Shown here: piece by piece, positions 60,665 through 64,000 of the stretch
Position numbering within the stretch: position 1 is the stretch's first letter
Layout: every line of letters begins with the position of its first letter
DNA from: Poriferisodalis sp965221945
Lineage (GTDB): Bacteria > Actinomycetota > Acidimicrobiia > Acidimicrobiales > Poriferisodalaceae
Length of the DNA stretch: 64,000 nt
Reading direction: 5' to 3'
Assembly: GCF_965221945.1 (NCBI RefSeq)
Contig: NZ_OZ244925.1
Location: forward strand, 1,178,001 to 1,242,000
Notes under the pieces: generated by a model
The model's input: only the letters and a program-made list of their open reading frames with translations
What the model was told of the DNA's origin: nothing
Databases searched by the model: none
Position numbers and translations under genes: made by a program

Positions 60665-62941
60665 TCAGTGGCTGCCCACTTCCGCGCCGTTGAGGTATGC
60701 GCGGTCGCGGCGGCGCGAGCGAGGTCCTGCCACCAGGGCAGCAGGACGGCACGCGGTGCCGATGCGATCCCACCTGCTGCGCGCAGACCGGATACGCATT
60801 TCGAGGTGCTGAGCGTTCAGCCTCGCCCCCAGGACGGTCTGCGGCGAGGGAGGCTCCGCCGCGTAGGCGGCCTCCTGGGTAGCAATGGCCAGTGAGTACA
60901 GCTCGCCTGAATCGATCCGCAGTCGGTGGTCGACACGACCGGCGAATTCGGTATGCGTCTCGGTGGCCCGCTGGTCGATGCCGAGGCTGAAGAGTGTCTC
61001 TGCGACGTCGTCCCAGGCAGCGCCGACCGCAGCGCGCGCATCGTGACGTGCGCGGCGATGGTGCAGCGCTCGGCGGATTCGTACAGCCGACGGCACCGTG
61101 ATGAGCCACAGCACGCCGACCGCCAGCACCGCATAGAAGGGGACAACGAGCCATTCCGACCAGCTCCCGGTAGGCGCTGCCGAGCCTTCGAAGTCGAGTA
61201 CGTCCACGAAGCCTTCGAGGTCACCCGACAGTCCCTCGAGATCTTCGAGACCCAACGCACCGATGAAACCTGAGCCTTCCTCGCCCGCTGCGTTCGGATC
61301 TCCGGGCACGACTTGCTGGGCAAGCACTCCTGTGTAGACGACTGCCCCAGGGGCGCCCCGCCCTGGAGTCGGCTCGAAGTACACCCAGCGGCCACCAATC
61401 CAGATCTCGGGCCACGCGTGGTAATGCTCGCCCCTGACCACGTATTCGCCTTCGACCAATTCCCCTGGGGTGAAGCCCACGGCAACACGCGAAGGCAACC
61501 CGATCGCCCGGGCCATCGCCGCGTAGGTGCCGGCGAACTGCTCGCAATAGCCGCGCCGCTCGGAGAACAGGAATTGTTCCATGCGATCGGTGTCATGCCC
61601 GCTTGGCACCCTCAACGCATATACGAAGTTCTCGAGGAAGAAATTCTGCAGAATCAGGGCCTTTGCGTAGGGGCCCGTGGCATCCGCCGTGACGTCAGCA
61701 GCGAGGTCTGCCACACGTTGGTTGAAACCCTCGGGCAGGGCCAGGTAATTCTCTGCAATGTCGGGCGGAACGTCGCCGCCTGCAGCCACGAGCCCTGTAA
61801 CTGATGGAATGTCGACGTTCGAGCTGACGGTGTAGGTCAACCCCGGCTCGAGCACGCTGCTGTGCTCGGTGACCAGGGTGCCGGACTCGGGGTCGTATAG
61901 CGCCTCGGGACCGTCAAAGGCGACCGGCTCGTATGCAGCGGGCAGCCAGATGCTGTCGAGCGCCCCGATCGTGAACTGTTGGGTGAGCAGCTCCGAAGAC
62001 GAGCGTCCGTCCAAGTGTTCAGACGCATCGCCATACAGCTGCTCGGATCCCCAGAAGGTTCCGTCGAACTGGCTGAGACCCGAGACTCGCCAGTACGCGG
62101 GCGCATCCGCTCGGACACGGAACAACTCGGCACCAGAGGTGCCCACCAGGCGGCCTTGAGCATTGACGAGCGGGCTGATCGTCACCCTCGATGCCGGTGC
62201 GGTTCCGTCGAGGTCCTTCCACGAGACGATCGCCCGGGCGTCGCTGCCGGGCAGCAACGGTACGAGTAGCGCCGCGCCCACGGCGGCAGCAGTTCCCAAC
62301 CGCAGTGCAGTGCGCATGGGCACGGTTGCCCGACGCCGCTCCGACGCGCCGACCGGCATCCGGTTCCCGGTGTGGTGAATGCCGTGAGCAGCCACGAACG
62401 CCACCGCGCACACGACCATCGCCGCAGCACTGCGGACACGCCATGCATCGGTGCCCAATGCCCCGATGAACGCCAGCACGACGAAGGCGGGAAGCAGCGC
62501 TTCTCCGATCGCTTTCGCACGCAACGCCGCTGCGTCCGCGATGAAGGCCGTGAGCCAGATTGCCGCGCCGCCGACCAGCAGGAATCCTGCAGTGGCCGGC
62601 GTCGGCGCTTCCACGATGCCGAACGCCTCCCAGGCGGCGGCCACATCGGTCGACGCTTGTCGCAGTGTCTCGGCGCTGGGAAGCAGTCGCAGCCACAACG
62701 TGTCGGAGTACAGCGCCAGCCCCTCGACGATGATCAGCATCACCACAGAAGCCGTAGCGGCGGTTGCCAGCGGCCAGCGCTGCCGTCTCGTCACCGCCGC
62801 TGTTGCATGACCTCCCATGGCCAAGATGAGCCACAAGGGCGCGTAGTCCCACGAGTCGAACAGGCGACGAGCCATCAGCACGGCCAGCAGCGTGAGCAGC
62901 CACAGAGAGGTCTCGACCTGCCACAGGCTTCGCCGCGTCAT
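60665..62941 (-). CDS. TgpA-type transmembrane transglutaminase-like protein
   Basis: 758 residues from ATG 62941, which overlaps the DUF58 gene stop (ATGA). About six TM helices occur in the first 210 residues (DUF3488/TgpA-N). A long exported region follows with the transglutaminase-like triad: Cys in RRGYCEQFAGTYAAMAR, His in GEHYHAWPEIWI and FEPTPG where Asp is more common. One more TM (VVPFYAVLAVGVLWLITV) is near 600, then a cytoplasmic DUF4129-like tail. It is paired with DUF58 as in most bacteria. The substrate is unknown, probably an envelope amidase or crosslink. Confidence 0.9.
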   Translation of the reverse strand: MTRRSLWQVETSLWLLTLLAVLMARRLFDSWDYAPLWLILAMGGHATAAVTRRQRWPLATAATASVVMLIIVEGLALYSDTLWLRLLPSAETLRQASTDVAAAWEAFGIVEAPTPATAGFLLVGGAAIWLTAFIADAAALRAKAIGEALLPAFVVLAFIGALGTDAWRVRSAAAMVVCAVAFVAAHGIHHTGNRMPVGASERRRATVPMRTALRLGTAAAVGAALLVPLLPGSDARAIVSWKDLDGTAPASRVTISPLVNAQGRLVGTSGAELFRVRADAPAYWRVSGLSQFDGTFWGSEQLYGDASEHLDGRSSSELLTQQFTIGALDSIWLPAAYEPVAFDGPEALYDPESGTLVTEHSSVLEPGLTYTVSSNVDIPSVTGLVAAGGDVPPDIAENYLALPEGFNQRVADLAADVTADATGPYAKALILQNFFLENFVYALRVPSGHDTDRMEQFLFSERRGYCEQFAGTYAAMARAIGLPSRVAVGFTPGELVEGEYVVRGEHYHAWPEIWIGGRWVYFEPTPGRGAPGAVVYTGVLAQQVVPGDPNAAGEEGSGFIGALGLEDLEGLSGDLEGFVDVLDFEGSAAPTGSWSEWLVVPFYAVLAVGVLWLITVPSAVRIRRALHHRRARHDARAAVGAAWDDVAETLFSLGIDQRATETHTEFAGRVDHRLRIDSGELYSLAIATQEAAYAAEPPSPQTVLGARLNAQHLEMRIRSARSRWDRIGTACRPAALVAGPRSRRRDRAYLNGAEVGSH

Positions 62942-64000
62942 GCGCGCACCGCCCCCGACTCTTGGGCCGTCTGGGCTGCAGCCCACTTGGGCGCCAGCTC
63001 GGCAGCAGTAGCGATGTCGACATAGGCCGAACCGGCCGATGGGAGCACTTCGCCGGTTCCGCCCACGCGGATGACCGTCAGCGACGAGCTGCGCGAACCC
63101 GCTGCCGCGATCGCTTCGATATCTCGAGTTGCGTCAAAGGCTGTACCCCCGAGCACCACAACCACTGCACCCACCACCGAGGCTGTCGCCGCTGCCAGCA
63201 CGCCACGCAGCGAGCCCGTGCCTGACGTGGACACCTCGGCGAGGTGATCGAACAGCTGCGCCAGGCCTTCCCCAGAGGTGACGAAACCGGTGTCTGCTCC
63301 GGCCACCGTCAACAGCCGCAGCGGATCATGTCTCGAGGCGCTGGCGAGGACGACGCTGGCGGCCGCGGACACCGCGATCTCGAAGCGCTCGGTGTCGAAG
63401 GCTGTACTGCGAGTGTCGAGCACCACCGTCACCCGGCTCCGGCGAGGAACCTCGTCTTCCCGCACCATGGGACGACCCAGGCGCGCCGTCGACGGCCAGT
63501 GGATCCGGCGGACGTCGTCGCCAGCCGTGTAGTCGCGCAGGGCGTAGAAATCCTCGCCAATGCGCTGCAACGTGTGAACGTCAGCAGCAATTCCCAGCGG
63601 TTCGGGACCACGGGCCAGTCGAGGCGGTACGAGTGTCTGGGTGGCGGGGTAGACGACGAGCGTCGTCAGCGGTCCGGCACCGATGGGCGTGCGCGACAAC
63701 CCCAGCGGATCGACAACCGCAACATCGGCGGGACCGACCCTCAGCCGACCTCGGCGCTCGGTGGGCAGCAAGTACGTGGCGTTCACGCGCTCCGCCCCGA
63801 GCAGCGGGCCCACTCCCAAGCGCGCGCCGAGCGTGCCGGTGACGGGGTCGGTCAGCTGAAGTACCGGGGCCGGTCCGCCGAGGTTGGTGACGGCGAGCTC
63901 CACCCGCGCTTGCCCGCCGGCGTGAACGCGTACAGGCTGGACTGAACGCTGGATCCTGAGGCGGATCCTTCGCGTACGCGTCCAGATGGTGGCCCCCGAG
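62938..64000 (-). CDS. DUF58-domain protein (partial, runs off right edge)
   Basis: The frame stays open to the right edge: upstream of GTG 63903 it reads RVHAGGQARVELAVTNLGG, the usual DUF58 N-terminal beta domain, so the true start is beyond 64000. The core has GIAADVHTLQRIGEDFYALRDYTAGDDVRRIHWPSTARLGRPMVRE, the DUF58 signature, and a vWA-like VTVVLDTRSTAFD with its MIDAS-type Asp. It partners the transglutaminase-like protein. An MoxR ATPase is usually encoded further upstream, outside this window. Confidence 0.9.
   Translation of the reverse strand, partial: SGATIWTRTRRIRLRIQRSVQPVRVHAGGQARVELAVTNLGGPAPVLQLTDPVTGTLGARLGVGPLLGAERVNATYLLPTERRGRLRVGPADVAVVDPLGLSRTPIGAGPLTTLVVYPATQTLVPPRLARGPEPLGIAADVHTLQRIGEDFYALRDYTAGDDVRRIHWPSTARLGRPMVREDEVPRRSRVTVVLDTRSTAFDTERFEIAVSAAASVVLASASRHDPLRLLTVAGADTGFVTSGEGLAQLFDHLAEVSTSGTGSLRGVLAAATASVVGAVVVVLGGTAFDATRDIEAIAAAGSRSSSLTVIRVGGTGEVLPSAGSAYVDIATAAELAPKWAAAQTAQESGAVRA

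Overview
The window is high-GC DNA (roughly two thirds G+C) from an actinobacterium. A WhiB-family protein, an MtrA/MtrB two-component pair followed by an LpqB-like lipoprotein, a PimB-like mannosyltransferase, a DUF222/HNH endonuclease, DUF3040 and DUF6457 proteins and an actinobacterial-type RNase P RNA all point that way. Cell-wall-binding-repeat proteases of the kind seen here and a DddP-type DMSP lyase would fit a marine or aquatic member of the Acidimicrobiia, but that placement is an inference. I recognise no tRNA, rRNA or CRISPR array.

Layout. 1-9260 is an accessory/metabolic stretch. It holds a broken VapC (PIN) gene, a MOSC protein, a strong DddP candidate, a zeta-toxin pair, and an acyl-CoA carboxylase operon (alpha and beta subunits) headed by two small TA-like genes. 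These are followed by debris: a 3' fragment of an acyl-CoA dehydrogenase gene and the 3' end of an IS3-type transposase. 9262-13039 has an acyl-CoA dehydrogenase divergent from a two-domain CaiB-type CoA transferase with the architecture of DddD. 13040-15268 holds an AT-richer foreign-looking ORF and an HNH endonuclease. 15425-24255 has an LLM monooxygenase coupled to a BisC/DMSO-reductase-like molybdoenzyme, a remnant of a peptide ABC permease, DUF2461 and DUF6457 proteins, MetY, and a CoA-binding protein. It ends with an exported thioredoxin/NHL lipoprotein. 24252-34134 continues as a tightly coupled export cluster: a GH3 enzyme, a detached protease-propeptide-like protein and a 2444-residue subtilase with P-domain, eight cadherin-like repeats and three cell-wall-binding repeats. 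34154-36089 is a thiamine pair (ThiB-like binding protein, thiamine pyrophosphokinase).

36167-64000 is mostly core genome: a class A PBP, a zinc-ribbon coiled-coil protein, a histidine phosphatase, rnpB, WhiB and a TrpD-like enzyme. It continues with a Ser/Thr kinase, QueG, a GT4 mannosyltransferase, an SRPBCC protein, AlaC, GlpK, a TrkA-TrkH-TrkH potassium uptake operon, mtrAB with an LpqB-like gene, a Nudix hydrolase, DinB, DUF3040, and a TgpA-type transglutaminase with a DUF58 protein running off the right edge.

Most notable: (1) DddP with every published metal ligand and the catalytic Asp in register, about 7 kb from a DddD-architecture CoA transferase and not far from a DMSO/BSO-reductase-like enzyme and MetY, suggesting organosulfur metabolism; (2) two unrelated genes (histidine phosphatase, mtrB) whose 5' coding ends have been duplicated in an out-of-frame spacing. 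In both, a short leader ORF results whose stop overlaps the real start codon; (3) an open frame continuing in phase beyond the CoA-transferase TGA; (4) a subtilase whose propeptide seems to be a separate, translationally coupled gene; (5) a tandem TrkH pair, one member with Asn in place of a selectivity-filter Gly.
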